Shown: positions 17,801 to 29,327, counted from the first letter of the stretch. The stretch is 64,000 bases of DNA from JANPCX01 sp050916095 (GCA_050916095.1 CP050901.1:3844001-3908000); one strand, 5' to 3'. A program made the numbers and translations. The notes: generated from the sequence alone by a model not told the origin.

Positions 17801-17849
17801 GGCGCATCTCCAAGAGTGTTGAGTTGAAGCGGGGGATTTTACGGCGCGG

Positions 17850-18284
17850 TCAAGACGCGCCGGCGCGGTTCAAATCCGAGTCCACATCGCCGACCTGGGT
17901 CGGGCGGTGCAGATGCCAGTGGTCCAACTTGCCCGAAACGAAAGTCAAGGTGACATAACTGCCCCCTTCATCGGCCCAGCGCCAGCTTTCGGTTTGGTGG
18001 TTGGCCGTCGGCGATTCAATGCGCTGACCAAGGCTGCGCGTCAGCGGCAGCACTTGCATCATGGTCATGCCCGACCTCAGTTTGGTGTTGAACATCACCG
18101 CGCTTGGGACTTGCCCCATGGGCGCGGCCGCCGCCTGTTTCATCACCCTCAATGCACGGCTGAACTGCAGCAGCAACCAAAACACCACCACGGTGAAGGC
18201 CAGAACCACGCCCTGCCAGCCGAACTTCATCCAACCAAGAGCCACTGCGGCGACAGCCAGACCCCAGCCAAAAATTGAATTCAT
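17850..18284 (-). CDS. membrane protein of unknown function
   Basis: The 144-aa protein begins with two close hydrophobic segments (about residues 4-18 and 24-40, GVVLAFTVVVFWLLLQF). A soluble tail follows, containing VMFNTKLRSGMTMMQVLPLTRSLG and a WRWADEGGSYVTLTFVSGKLDHWHL block. It is not assigned to a family with confidence. The tail looks like a small beta domain facing one side of the membrane. It lies 49 bp upstream of ilvE on the same strand. Confidence 0.65.
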   Translation of the reverse strand: MNSIFGWGLAVAAVALGWMKFGWQGVVLAFTVVVFWLLLQFSRALRVMKQAAAAPMGQVPSAVMFNTKLRSGMTMMQVLPLTRSLGQRIESPTANHQTESWRWADEGGSYVTLTFVSGKLDHWHLHRPTQVGDVDSDLNRAGAS

Positions 18285-18370
18285 GGCGGCACTTTAACCG
18301 GGACTTGGCGGCGATCCACTACGGCGTTTCCACAGTTTGCAGGGATTTTTTTGAGGCGATGGAACCGTTT

Positions 18371-19732
18371 TTACAAACCGCGTAACAACGTAATCGCCTC
18401 TTCAATGCGCTCCACCGCATGCAAGGTCAAGCCCTCAATGGGCTTTTTCGGCGCGTTGGCCTTGGGCACCACCGCCACGCTGAAGCCCAATTTAGCGGCT
18501 TCCTTCAATCGTTCCTGGCCCCGAGGCGCAGGGCGCACCTCACCGGCCAGCCCCACTTCACCAAAAGCAATGAAACCACGTGGCAGCGGTTTGCCGCGCA
18601 GGCTGCTTTGAATCGCCAGCATCACTGCCAAGTCAGCCGCAGGCTCGCTGATGCGCACACCGCCCACCGCGTTCACGAACACGTCTTGATCTGTGCAGGC
18701 AATGCCCGCATGGCGGTGCAGCACGGCCAGCATCATGGCCAGGCGGTCGCGGTCCAGGCCCACGCTCAAGCGGCGGGGGCTCGGGCCACCGGAATCCACC
18801 AAGGCTTGAATTTCCACCAGCAAGGGCCGCGTGCCCTCCAGTGTGACCAGCACACAGGAGCCTGCCACCGGCTCGCCGTGGGTGGACAAAAAAATCGCGC
18901 TCGGGTTGGCCACGCCCTTGAGGCCCTTCTCCGTCATGGCGAACACGCCGATCTCATTCACCGCACCGAAGCGGTTCTTGATGGCGCGCACGAGGCGGAA
19001 GCTGCTGTGGGTATCGCCTTCAAAGTACAGCACCGTATCCACAATGTGCTCCAGCACACGCGGCCCAGCCAGTGCGCCTTCTTTGGTCACATGGCCCACG
19101 AGGATGATGGTGGTGCCGGTGCTTTTGGCTGTGCGGGTGAGCTGGGCCGCACATTCACGCACCTGGGCCACCGAGCCGGGAGCGGAGCTGAGCTGGTCGC
19201 TGTAAACGGTTTGGATCGAATCGATCACGCACACCGATGGCTGCTCGGCATCAATCGTAGCGATGATGCGTTCCAGTTGAATTTCCGCCAGCACCCTCAC
19301 TTTGGACCCATCCAGGCCCAAACGACGCGAACGCAGCGCCACCTGCGAGCCACTTTCTTCACCCGTCACATACAGTGCCTTCATCGACCGCGACAGGCTG
19401 TCCAGCGCCTGCAAGAGCAAGGTGCTTTTGCCTATGCCCGGGTCACCACCAATCAAGACCACGCCACCGGCGACGATGCCACCACCGAGTACGCGGTCGA
19501 GCTCCTCAATGCCGGTTGATTGCCGGTCCACATCCGAGGCTTCAATCTCGGAGAGCGTCGCGACGGGCAAGGTTTTCGCCAGCGACTGGTAGCGGTTTTT
19601 CACCGGCCCAGCGCTTTCCGCCACGCCCTCGATCAAGGTGTTCCAAGCCCCGCAATGCGGGCATTTACCCAGCCACTTCGGGCTGGTGCCCCCGCAGTCG
19701 GAGCAGGTGTAGATGGATTTGTCTTTGGCCAT
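18371..19732 (-). CDS. radA: DNA repair protein RadA
   Basis: RadA is a RecA-like ATPase that drives branch migration of recombination intermediates. From the ATG at 19732 it is 453 aa, the standard length. An N-terminal zinc finger (YTCSDCGGTSPKWLGKCPHCGAW) is followed by the Walker A motif GGDPGIGKSTLLLQ and Walker B VCVIDSIQTVYS. The RadA-specific KNRFG motif and a C-terminal Lon-protease-like domain (GVRISEPAADLAVMLAIQSS, FGEVGLAGEVRP) complete it. Upstream on its strand is a long gene-poor region ending at tRNA-Phe. Confidence 0.97.
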   Translation of the reverse strand: MAKDKSIYTCSDCGGTSPKWLGKCPHCGAWNTLIEGVAESAGPVKNRYQSLAKTLPVATLSEIEASDVDRQSTGIEELDRVLGGGIVAGGVVLIGGDPGIGKSTLLLQALDSLSRSMKALYVTGEESGSQVALRSRRLGLDGSKVRVLAEIQLERIIATIDAEQPSVCVIDSIQTVYSDQLSSAPGSVAQVRECAAQLTRTAKSTGTTIILVGHVTKEGALAGPRVLEHIVDTVLYFEGDTHSSFRLVRAIKNRFGAVNEIGVFAMTEKGLKGVANPSAIFLSTHGEPVAGSCVLVTLEGTRPLLVEIQALVDSGGPSPRRLSVGLDRDRLAMMLAVLHRHAGIACTDQDVFVNAVGGVRISEPAADLAVMLAIQSSLRGKPLPRGFIAFGEVGLAGEVRPAPRGQERLKEAAKLGFSVAVVPKANAPKKPIEGLTLHAVERIEEAITLLRGL

Positions 19733-20534
19733 GGAGGGATTGTCTCTCGACGAAAGTTCAGATCGGCTGTTGGGCAACTGCTTGAGGCTTGCTCAACCCA
19801 GTTCAACCATGGTTTCCCAGCGCCTGAAACGCCTGTCTGGTTGGCCGAGGTGCTCCGCACGACACCGCTGGCACCGACATCGTGCAAGAGGTTCTCAGCG
19901 GCACGCAGCCACGGAATTTGAATTTGCACGCGCTCAGCGGGCGTCAGGCCATGACGCCGTTGAATTGGCGTGAGCGGCGGCGCGTATTTGGGTTGGTGAA
20001 CTGCTGAATCGACTCAAGCGTTACCTCAGCATCGAACGCAGTACTTCTTGTAATTGTTCGCGCTGCCACAGGGGCTGCTTTCTTTTGCGAAGCGAAACAT
20101 GTCGCCTGAGCCCGCTTGTTTATTGCGTAATCACGGCCGTGTCAGCGCAGATGCGGTCTGCGGCAAGCTGGGGCGCACCTTCCCACAGCACTGCCAACAG
20201 TTTGCGGAGAGAAAGCAGGGCAATCCGAAGAACTTGCTGCGCTCAAACAGCAGCTTGTTCTACTTGCATAGAAAAGTTTGCACCACGCTATCAGCCAAAA
20301 ATCCGCAGGCGGTTGATGCGTTGAACCGCTCCTTCCGGCACAGGCGCAAACCCGCATGAAATCAGGGGTTCTGCGTGTGCCTGCGTGTGCCATTGCGTAG
20401 CGGTTAACGATATTTTTAGAGAAAGAGAGAGCAAAACGGAGTCGAACGGGACAAAAACGGCCGCCACCGCCAACCCCGAAGCACACGCAGAACAGCCCGC
20501 AACCCCGCGCCGTTTGGGGCTTGGCGGAAATAAA
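19733..20534. other. gene-poor stretch between radA and tRNA-Phe
   Basis: About 800 bases with no recognisable gene. Open frames here have no family pattern, and no RNA gene or mobile-element end was identified. The sequence lies beyond the 3' end of tRNA-Phe, a common integration position, so it may be eroded inserted DNA. No duplicated tRNA 3' end was found to support this. Confidence 0.5.
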
Positions 20535-20560
20535 AAAGCCAACCGAGAGGGGTTGGCTTT
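20535..20560 (-). terminator. rho-independent terminator of tRNA-Phe
   Basis: A perfect 10-bp stem (AAAGCCAACC / GGTTGGCTTT) with a 6-nt loop is followed on the minus strand by a run of T's. It lies just after the tRNA-Phe 3' end. Confidence 0.85.
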
Positions 20561-20567
20561 GAATGGG

Positions 20568-20643
20568 TGGTGGCCTGGGGCGGAATCGAACCACCGACAC
20601 GCGGATTTTCAATCCGCTGCTCTACCAACTGAGCTACCAGGCC
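20568..20643 (-). tRNA. tRNA-Phe (GAA)
   Basis: The minus strand gives a 76-nt cloverleaf starting GGCCTGGTAGCTCAG and ending GGCC-ACCA with an encoded CCA. The anticodon loop TTGAAAA has anticodon GAA. The T-arm reads GGTTCGATTCC. A TATAAT box lies just upstream and a terminator just downstream, so it is a single-gene transcript. Confidence 0.98.
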
Positions 20644-20654
20644 TCAAGCCAGCC

Positions 20655-20660
20655 ATTATA
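20655..20660 (-). promoter_or_regulatory. -10 box of the tRNA-Phe promoter
   Basis: A perfect TATAAT on the minus strand ends 11 bp before the tRNA 5' end. No strong -35 box is seen 17 bp upstream (CTGGGG). Confidence 0.55.
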
Positions 20661-20701
20661 GCAAGAGCTGGACCGCCCCCAGCACAAACGCTCAATGCAA
20701 C

Positions 20702-21418
20702 TCACAGTGAACCGCGTTTGTTGCGTGTCAGGTCAACGCCGAGCTGTTTGAGTTTGCGGTAAAGGTGGGTTCTCTCCAAACCCGTTTTTTCGGCCACCCG
20801 GGTCATGCTGCCGTTCTCCTGCGAGAGGTGAAACTCGAAATAACTTTTCTCAAACGCGTCTCGCGCTTCTCTGAGCGGGCGATCCAGCGCGAACATTTGT
20901 TCAGGCTGCGGCCCCGTGGGCTGCTGTGTCAGGTGGACGGTGGGGTGCTGGGGCACCACCGCATCGACAAAAACCGCACTGTCAGGGCGCGAGTATCCTG
21001 ATGTGACAAGCACTGCACTTTGGGGCGGCGGTGCTGGTGCCGTTGTGCGCGGGGTAGGTTTCACCAAGCTTTGCTCCACCGCTCGCAACAACTTCTGCAA
21101 GGTGATGGGTTTTTCTAAGAAAGCCACAGCACCAAACTTGGTCGCTTCAACGGCGGTGTCGATGGTGCCGTGCCCACTCATCATGATGACGGGCATGCTG
21201 AGCTGCGAGTTCGCACTCCATTCTTTGAGCAAGGTGACACCATCCACGTCAGGCATCCAGATGTCGAGCAACACCAAATCGGGTCTCACGCGCTCGCGGT
21301 AGGCGCGGGCTTGGGCGGCGTTTTCCGCCAGGTCGACGGAGTGACCTTCGTCGGTCAGGATTTCAGACAACAAAGCGCGGATTCCGAGCTCATCGTCAAC
21401 AACAAGAATAGTGGCCAT
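20702..21418 (-). CDS. NtrX-like response regulator without AAA+ domain
   Basis: The 238-aa protein pairs with the NtrY-like kinase 6 bp upstream. It has a receiver domain (ILVVDDE, phospho-Asp in LVLLDIWMPD, Lys in LEKPITL) covering residues 1-120. A proline- and threonine-rich linker follows, then a C-terminal Fis-type helix-turn-helix (MTRVAEKTGLERTHLYRKLKQLGVD). Classical NtrX has a sigma-54-interacting AAA+ domain of about 230 residues in between; it is completely missing here. The protein is therefore likely to act as a DNA binder that does not need sigma-54. No frameshift is visible, so this looks like a lineage-typical short form. Confidence 0.85.
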   Translation of the reverse strand: MATILVVDDELGIRALLSEILTDEGHSVDLAENAAQARAYRERVRPDLVLLDIWMPDVDGVTLLKEWSANSQLSMPVIMMSGHGTIDTAVEATKFGAVAFLEKPITLQKLLRAVEQSLVKPTPRTTAPAPPPQSAVLVTSGYSRPDSAVFVDAVVPQHPTVHLTQQPTGPQPEQMFALDRPLREARDAFEKSYFEFHLSQENGSMTRVAEKTGLERTHLYRKLKQLGVDLTRNKRGSL

Positions 21419-21424
21419 GGAACC

Positions 21425-23806
<2,382 letters not shown>

Positions 23807-23852
23807 GGGTTAGGGCCTGTTGACATATGAATCAACCCCGCGGCGGGGCTCG

Positions 23853-24470
23853 TTACTCAAACCGCACCGTGTTCTCCAGCCGCAAATTCCACTCGGGCAC
23901 GCCATTGATGCCAATTTGCATGGGTCTTGGCAACAAGGCGGTGTCCAACTTGTAGCTAAAAGCAATGTAATGGCGCGCCCCCTCTTCGACGTCGCGCAAC
24001 TCAGCCAGTTTCCAGTTGCTCACCCGTCGCATGGCCACCAGGGCATCGCTGAGGTTGTCGAAGTTCTGGTTCAAACCACCAAAACTCACACGGTACTGCC
24101 GGGCCAAAGGCTGGTAGGCCAGGCGCCAGGTGCGATTGACTCGGGTGATACGTTTGTCGCGCCAGTACCAACGCTCGCGAATCAATTCGGCCTGCGCCAC
24201 AAAGTGCAGCGGGGTGCCTTTGAGCAAGGCATCTTCGAGCAGCCGGGCCAGTTCAAAACGCACCGAAAAACTCAAGGCCAGACCGTCGTCACCCCGGGTC
24301 ACCTCGACGTTGCTGAGCTCAATACCGGACGACGTCGTTTGCGCCCGGACGGACTCACACCACCCGAAAAACAGGCCAAGAACCAGAGTTAGCGCCAACG
24401 CCCAAGCTGGCGGTGCCCACCGCCGCCCTGGTTCTATCGTTTGTACGTTGACGACGGGGCAAGCGGGCAT
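23853..24470 (-). CDS. exported DUF4390 protein
   Basis: The 205-aa protein has a long N-terminal signal or anchor segment (about residues 20-42, ALALTLVLGLFFGW). A beta-rich domain follows with GIELSNVEVTRGDDGLALSFSVRFEL and RYWYWRDKRITRVNRTWRLAYQPLARQYRVSFGG spread through it. This matches the DUF4390 family, which sits between rsmB and ntrY in this order in many betaproteobacteria. Its conserved position next to the NtrY sensor suggests a role in periplasmic sensing, which is an inference. Confidence 0.85.
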   Translation of the reverse strand: MPACPVVNVQTIEPGRRWAPPAWALALTLVLGLFFGWCESVRAQTTSSGIELSNVEVTRGDDGLALSFSVRFELARLLEDALLKGTPLHFVAQAELIRERWYWRDKRITRVNRTWRLAYQPLARQYRVSFGGLNQNFDNLSDALVAMRRVSNWKLAELRDVEEGARHYIAFSYKLDTALLPRPMQIGINGVPEWNLRLENTVRFE

Positions 24471-24512
24471 CGGGCTTGTCTGGGCTTTGGGCGGCAGGTT
24501 GTTGGGCGGTGC

Positions 24513-25952
24513 TTAGGGTGGATTGCCCCCCAAGGCGGTGGTTTTGATCAACAAGGCGTAAAAAAATCCGTCAGCAGACATGCCCATAGGCTGGGTTTGC
24601 ACATCGACACGGGCTTTTTCAGGCAGGCTTTGATTGTCGTGCAGGGGCAGGTGGTGGCCGGGCCGAATGGCGTGGGTCAGGCATAACGCACCACTTTGGC
24701 GTTGCAAAAATGCGTCGATCTGGTCTTGACCCTCGGCTTTGAAGACCGAACAGGTGCAATACAGCAAACGGCCACCCGGGGCGAGCAGCGGCCACAGAGC
24801 GTCGAGCAACTGGGCCTGGATGCGCGAGAGCGCGGCGATGTCGGTTTCCCGGCGCAGCCAGCGCACGTCCGGGTGGCGGCGAACGATGCCCGAGGCGCTG
24901 CACGGGGCGTCCAACAAAATGGCGTCAAACAATTGACCATCCCACCACGTGTTGGGTTGGCTGGCGTCTGCGGCCTGCAATTGGGCTTTCAGGCCCAAAC
25001 GCGCCAGGTTCTCACCCACCCGAGACAGGCGTGCAGCGTCTTGATCCAGGGCCGTGAGCTGCACATCGGCCAGCTCCAACAAATGGGTGGTTTTGCCGCC
25101 GGGCGCAGCGCAGGCGTCCAGCACCCGGGCCCCCTTGGGCAGTGGCGGCAGGCCGGCATCCGCATCCAGGCCCAAGAGCCAAGGCGCGGCCCACTGCGCG
25201 GCAGCGTCTTGAACCGACACATGGCCGAGGTCGAACCCTGGCAATTGGTTCACCGGGCAGGGTTTGTCTAAAACGATGGCTTGTGCGCCTGCGATGGTTC
25301 CGCCCATCCCCATCGCCTGCAGTTGCGCCAAATAGTTTTGTGCCGTGGCGTGGCGGCTGCTGACCCGCAGGGTCATGGGCGCGCGCTGGTTGTTGTGGGC
25401 CAGCATCGCCTGCCAATGCTCGGGCCAGTCTTGTTGCAAACGGGTGATCCACCAAGCGGGGTGGTTGAAAGCAGCGACGGGTTGCTGCATCACGCTTTGA
25501 ACGATGTGGGCGTGTTCACGCAAAAACCGCCGCAACACCGCATTCACAAAACCGCTGCTCGCGGCCTGCCTAGCTCGTGCCGCAGCCACGGCTTGGTTGA
25601 CCAGGGTGTGCGGTTCGTAGCGTTCGCTTGGCGCATCAGGGGTGTCTGATTCGTTCTCGGGTGCTAGCAAGGCCAAGGCGGTCAGCAAGAGCGCATCCAG
25701 CGCCGGGGGCGGGTTCTTCGGTGCCAGCAAACGCCGCACGGCCTGGGCAAACCCCAGGCGGCGCAGCACTTCAAAACTGAGTGCTTGGGTGCCCGCCCTT
25801 GCGGCGCTGGGGCAATGGCCCAGAACCTCGGTGAGTGAACGCCCAGCCAGCACGGCTTGAACCGCGTCGGCGGTATGGCCTAACAAGGTAGACAGCGGCA
25901 ATGCGCTGCCAGGCTGGGAACCAGTCGATTTTTTGGGATGATGGGAATGCAC
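24513..25952 (-). CDS. rsmB: 16S rRNA (cytosine-967-C5)-methyltransferase
   Basis: RsmB methylates C967 of 16S rRNA. The 479-aa protein has the N-terminal NusB-like RNA-binding domain (residues about 20-165). The Rossmann methyltransferase domain has the SAM motif VLDACAAPGGKTTHLLEL, the cysteine motif DAPCSASGIVRRHPDVRW and the closing YCTCSVFKAEGQDQI. It is slightly longer than the E. coli enzyme (429 aa). The gene leads the DUF4390-ntrY-ntrX run. Confidence 0.95.
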   Translation of the reverse strand: MHSHHPKKSTGSQPGSALPLSTLLGHTADAVQAVLAGRSLTEVLGHCPSAARAGTQALSFEVLRRLGFAQAVRRLLAPKNPPPALDALLLTALALLAPENESDTPDAPSERYEPHTLVNQAVAAARARQAASSGFVNAVLRRFLREHAHIVQSVMQQPVAAFNHPAWWITRLQQDWPEHWQAMLAHNNQRAPMTLRVSSRHATAQNYLAQLQAMGMGGTIAGAQAIVLDKPCPVNQLPGFDLGHVSVQDAAAQWAAPWLLGLDADAGLPPLPKGARVLDACAAPGGKTTHLLELADVQLTALDQDAARLSRVGENLARLGLKAQLQAADASQPNTWWDGQLFDAILLDAPCSASGIVRRHPDVRWLRRETDIAALSRIQAQLLDALWPLLAPGGRLLYCTCSVFKAEGQDQIDAFLQRQSGALCLTHAIRPGHHLPLHDNQSLPEKARVDVQTQPMGMSADGFFYALLIKTTALGGNPP

Positions 25953-26049
25953 CCCGGGAGTCTAAGGGCGACCACTCGCGATCAAACCTTGCCCCCTCAG
26001 GTCGGTTAACCTTGACGCTTGAATCGACAGAAACACAAGAAAGCACTGC

Positions 26050-26775
26050 ATGCCCGACGACAGCCCCTCCATGTTCAAAAGCGAAGACGAATTGGCCAAG
26101 ATGCCTGCTTCGCAGCGCATCCGCTATCGGCTGGTCAGCAGCGGCTGCCGTTACCACGCCAACGACAACATCGCTACCCACATTGAAGCGGGAGAGTTGG
26201 ACGAGTTACGCGCCGAGGTGCAGGCCAAAATGCAAGAGGTACTTAATGCGCTGGTGATAGACACCACCAACGACCACAACACCCAGGACACCGCCAAACG
26301 CGTGGCGAAAATGTTTGTCACCGAGGTGTTCCGGGGTCGTTATGTGCCCATCCCCGACGTCACCGAGTTCCCCAATTTTTCGCGCCTGAACGAGCTGATG
26401 ATCGTGGGCCCCATCACCGTTCGCAGCGCCTGCTCCCACCACCTGTGCCCCATCATGGGCCGGGTGTGGATCGGCCTGTTACCCAATGAGCATTCCAACT
26501 TGATTGGTCTGTCCAAATACACACGCATCTGCGACTGGGTGATGAGCCGCCCTCAAATTCAGGAAGAAGCCGTGACGATGCTGGCCGACGAGTTGCAGCA
26601 GCGTGTGCGGCCCGACGGCCTGGCCATCGTCATGGAAGCCGATCACTTTTGCATGCACTGGCGCGGCGTGAAAGATTCTGAAACCCAAATGACCAACAGC
26701 GTGATGCGAGGCGCTTTCTTGAAAGACGCCAATCTGCGCCGCGAGTTTTTGTCCCTGCTCAGCAAGAAAACTTGA
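26050..26775 (+). CDS. folE: GTP cyclohydrolase I
   Basis: FolE converts GTP to dihydroneopterin triphosphate, the first step of folate synthesis. The 241-aa protein shows TTNDHNTQDTAKRVAKMF, VGPITVRSACSHHLCPIMGRVWIG (zinc-binding Cys and His), GLSKYTRICDW, ALVIVMEADHFCMHWRGVK-type pattern (zinc Cys) and TNSVMRGAF. The N-terminus is extended by about 20 residues relative to the minimal enzyme. The BLUF gene follows after 12 bp, so the two are probably cotranscribed. Confidence 0.96.
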   Translation: MPDDSPSMFKSEDELAKMPASQRIRYRLVSSGCRYHANDNIATHIEAGELDELRAEVQAKMQEVLNALVIDTTNDHNTQDTAKRVAKMFVTEVFRGRYVPIPDVTEFPNFSRLNELMIVGPITVRSACSHHLCPIMGRVWIGLLPNEHSNLIGLSKYTRICDWVMSRPQIQEEAVTMLADELQQRVRPDGLAIVMEADHFCMHWRGVKDSETQMTNSVMRGAFLKDANLRREFLSLLSKKT

Positions 26776-26787
26776 TTGGAACTGACC

Positions 26788-27213
26788 ATGCTCGTTCGTT
26801 TGCTCTATGCCAGCCGTGCTTCAGACACCATGACCGCCGCCGGGTTGGCGGCCATCATGACGCAGTCCAAAACCAACAACGCCAAGTCGGGTGTCACCGG
26901 GGTGTTGTGTTTGTCCGAGGGCATTTTTCTGCAAGTGCTTGAAGGGGGGCGTAATGCGGTCAGCGCGCTCTACAACCGCATCGCAGCAGACGCCCGCCAT
27001 CGCGATGTGGTGCTGCTCAGCTACCAAGAAATCAACGAGCGCTGTTTTGCCGGTTGGTCCATGGGTGAAGTCAACCTGGCACGCTTGAACCCGGCCTTGT
27101 TGCTGAAGTACTCGGAGACGGCGACGCTGGACCCCTATGCGGTGTCAGGGGCAGTCTCGATGGCCCTGTTTGAAGAGTTGGTGGCGACTGCGGCGGTGAT
27201 GGGGAAGGCGTGA
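26788..27213 (+). CDS. BLUF-domain blue-light photoreceptor, short form
   Basis: BLUF domains bind FAD and sense blue light. From the ATG at 26788 the protein is 141 aa, essentially one BLUF domain. It shows the flavin-contact tyrosine in RLLYASRA, an asparagine region NAKSGVTGVLC and the key glutamine in IFLQVLEGGRNAV, then VVLLSYQEINERCFAGWSMGEV. No effector domain (EAL, GGDEF) is attached, so signalling must go through protein contacts. The position 12 bp after folE suggests cotranscription. Confidence 0.92.
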   Translation: MLVRLLYASRASDTMTAAGLAAIMTQSKTNNAKSGVTGVLCLSEGIFLQVLEGGRNAVSALYNRIAADARHRDVVLLSYQEINERCFAGWSMGEVNLARLNPALLLKYSETATLDPYAVSGAVSMALFEELVATAAVMGKA

Positions 27214-27221
27214 CCGGTGCG

Positions 27222-27720
27222 GCGTTTTTCGCGACCGTGAATCGAAAACTCAGTATGCAATAGACGCATTTGCGTGACGACGGTCTCGCCAAAGAAGCGC
27301 AGGGCATGAACAAAATCATCGGCGACGATGCCCTGCGCCGCGCCTTGGCGGCAATGGCCCCCGCGCCCAAGGCCGCGCAGAACCAAGAGGAGCGAGCAGC
27401 CCGGCCAGCGTGAGCAGGCCTGGTGCTGGTCAGCAATGCCGACTGCGATCTGGTGCCAATTGGGCCACTGTATCGAGACCGTGCTGACTGTGAGAATAGC
27501 TTTGACGAGATCAAAAACCAGTTGGGCAGAGCCCGGACACGAACAGTCCTGAGGATTGTTTTTGACTGGCGAGGGGCTGCGCGTGTGAACTGGCGCGGCC
27601 CGCAAGGCTGGCGTGGTGCATAAGGGTAGCGGCGCTGGTACGTGCGTCTGGCCAATCCGAAGTCACGGTTGGAGAGTTGTCTGCCTATGCTTGTGATCAA
27701 TGGCCTGCTTGCCAGCACAA
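27222..27720 (+). pseudogene. degraded DDE transposase (IS1380/IS4-like), internally deleted
   Basis: Pieces of one transposase lie in order but in different frames. They are THLRDDGLAKEAQGMNKIIGDDALRRALAAM (N-terminal region, from about 27261), SNADCDLVPIGPLYRDRADCENSFDEIKNQLG (27428-27530, typical C-terminal catalytic block) and YVRLANPKSRLE (about 27639-27675). Stops and frameshifts separate them and most of the central domain is gone. No terminal repeats were recognised. It is an old relic downstream of the BLUF gene. Confidence 0.7.
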
Positions 27721-27795
27721 CCCAAATCAGTTTCGGCGCATGGCCTGGGTACCGAGCCCACAATGGGTGAACCTGCGGCCCTGGGTGTTGGGCGA

Positions 27796-28614
27796 CTACT
27801 GCGCCGACAGCGTCACATTTTTGACGCCAGTCGAGTGTTCAAATGCACCCCGTTCACCGCTTGCGGGTACCAAGTAGAACAACGACACCGAGATCGGGAA
27901 GATATTGGGCAAGGAGGTGTTGCCGAGCACATCAGCGCGCGAAATCTCCCATTGAAAATCTTGGCTCACAGACAGTGTGAGCGACTGTGTCAGCAGGCGC
28001 CGGTTGTTGCGGCTGCTGTCAATTTCTAATCGGTAAGCACCGGCCCGCGTACCTTGCACCGTGGTTTGCAAAAGCCAATTGCCGTTGGACAAGGTTGTGG
28101 CCTTCAGCGGTCCCAGCGTGTACGCACCCTGCACCAACTTCTCGAAAGCGGCGGTCTCACGCTGCTGCTGGGCTTGCGCCGCTTTGCGCTGCGAAGCCTC
28201 GCGCTCGCAGCTGGCAGGGCTGTAAGCAGAGCCATTGCCCAGCAGCGTACGCCGCTCCACGACCTTGGCACACCAATCGTTGCGGCCGGTTCGGCGAACC
28301 AACTCCATATAGCAGGCCGAGCGGTGGTAATACGTTCTGCCGGTGCCCGGAAATGCCGCCCAAGCACCATCGGTCAAACCGCTGATGTACGAGTGGGGCG
28401 ACATCGCGTCACACACGGCCTGCAGTTGCGTGTTGTCGTAGCGGTGGTAGTTGTTCGCTGGGTCTTCGGTGGTTTGTGCACCAAGTCCTGCGCTGGCCAG
28501 CCAATACAAAGCCGCAATCACACAGTGGGCGGGTGTGGGCAGGGTGCGAGGACGCTGGTGGGCAGGACGCGTGTGTTTTGTTTGGCGAACGAGCAATGGT
28601 GGCCAAATTTTCAA
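27796..28614 (-). CDS. exported protein of unknown function
   Basis: The 272-aa frame has a hydrophobic segment (about residues 31-46, CVIAALYWLASAGLGAQ) that would be a signal peptide; a start closer to it is likely. The mature part has several cysteines (VCDAM, ACYMEL, WCAKV, ASCEREA). A Q/A/R-rich helix (REASQRKAAQAQQQRETA) and a beta-rich C-terminal half ending in SVSLFYLVPASGERG follow. It is not recognised. It stands alone between the transposase relic and a divergent thioesterase gene. Confidence 0.6.
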   Translation of the reverse strand: MKIWPPLLVRQTKHTRPAHQRPRTLPTPAHCVIAALYWLASAGLGAQTTEDPANNYHRYDNTQLQAVCDAMSPHSYISGLTDGAWAAFPGTGRTYYHRSACYMELVRRTGRNDWCAKVVERRTLLGNGSAYSPASCEREASQRKAAQAQQQRETAAFEKLVQGAYTLGPLKATTLSNGNWLLQTTVQGTRAGAYRLEIDSSRNNRRLLTQSLTLSVSQDFQWEISRADVLGNTSLPNIFPISVSLFYLVPASGERGAFEHSTGVKNVTLSAQ

Positions 28615-28740
28615 TCATTGTCACCTCAGCAATGGACCATTGACTGCAGCGCCGTCGCAGATGGCGCAGTTACAGTCGCGACGAGCCCGGCCCCGAAGTT
28701 GGCCAAGCGCTGTTTTTCAAATGCTCACCGAGGATGTTGA

Positions 28741-29310
28741 ATGAATTTGTGGTTCCGTCTGTTCTGGCTTTTCGTCAAAGCGCGTTTTCGCGCACCAATA
28801 CCCGCCCCCTTCGGTGTTTCCGTGCTGCATTTGCGTGTGCGGCCGAATGATCTGGACTTGTCCATGCACATGAACAATGGCCGTTACCTCACGCTGATGG
28901 ACTTGGGGCGTATTGACTTGATGCTGGGGATGGGCCTGGCGGGCGCGGCATTCAAGTCGGGGTGGACACCGATTTTGTCGGCCAGCAAGGTGCGTTTTCG
29001 GCGTGAGCTCAAGCCCTTCAAAGCGTTCCGATTGGAGACGCGCATCTTGTGGTGGTCCGCCACGCAACTGATCATGGAACAGCGTTTGATCAGCGACGCC
29101 CCTCATGGTGATGCGCGTGGTGATGTGGTTCACGCCAGTGCGCTGATGCTGGCTGGTTTGTATGACCGCAAGTTGCGCCAGTTTGTGCCGGTCTCACACC
29201 TCTTGGCGTTGACGGGGCAGAAGCAAGCGGTCAGCCCAGAGCCCAGCGATGAGGTCAGTGCATTTTTAGCGGCGAGTGATGCCTTGAAGCAGGCCGAAGC
29301 GGCGCGGTGA
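28741..29310 (+). CDS. hotdog-fold thioesterase (THEM6-like)
   Basis: The 189-aa protein starts with a hydrophobic helix (residues about 3-15), then RVRPNDLDLSMHMNNGRYLTLMDLGRIDL. This is the acyl-CoA thioesterase pattern with Asp and MNN near the active site. A RFRRELKPFKAFRLETRI strand block follows. This layout resembles the THEM6-type family, often membrane-associated through the N-terminus. Its substrate is presumably a long-chain acyl thioester. It faces the GST gene across 17 bp. Confidence 0.82.
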   Translation: MNLWFRLFWLFVKARFRAPIPAPFGVSVLHLRVRPNDLDLSMHMNNGRYLTLMDLGRIDLMLGMGLAGAAFKSGWTPILSASKVRFRRELKPFKAFRLETRILWWSATQLIMEQRLISDAPHGDARGDVVHASALMLAGLYDRKLRQFVPVSHLLALTGQKQAVSPEPSDEVSAFLAASDALKQAEAAR

Positions 29311-29327
29311 CGAGTAGATGTCCCGCT

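Noticed and set aside
18419..19519. 366-codon plus-strand frame opposite radA
   Set aside because: Antisense shadow of a highly conserved gene; its composition (His/Gln/Arg-rich) is typical of reverse-strand reading in GC-rich DNA.
19733..20643. Integrated element at tRNA-Phe
   Set aside because: No integrase gene and no second copy of the tRNA 3' end were found within the window.
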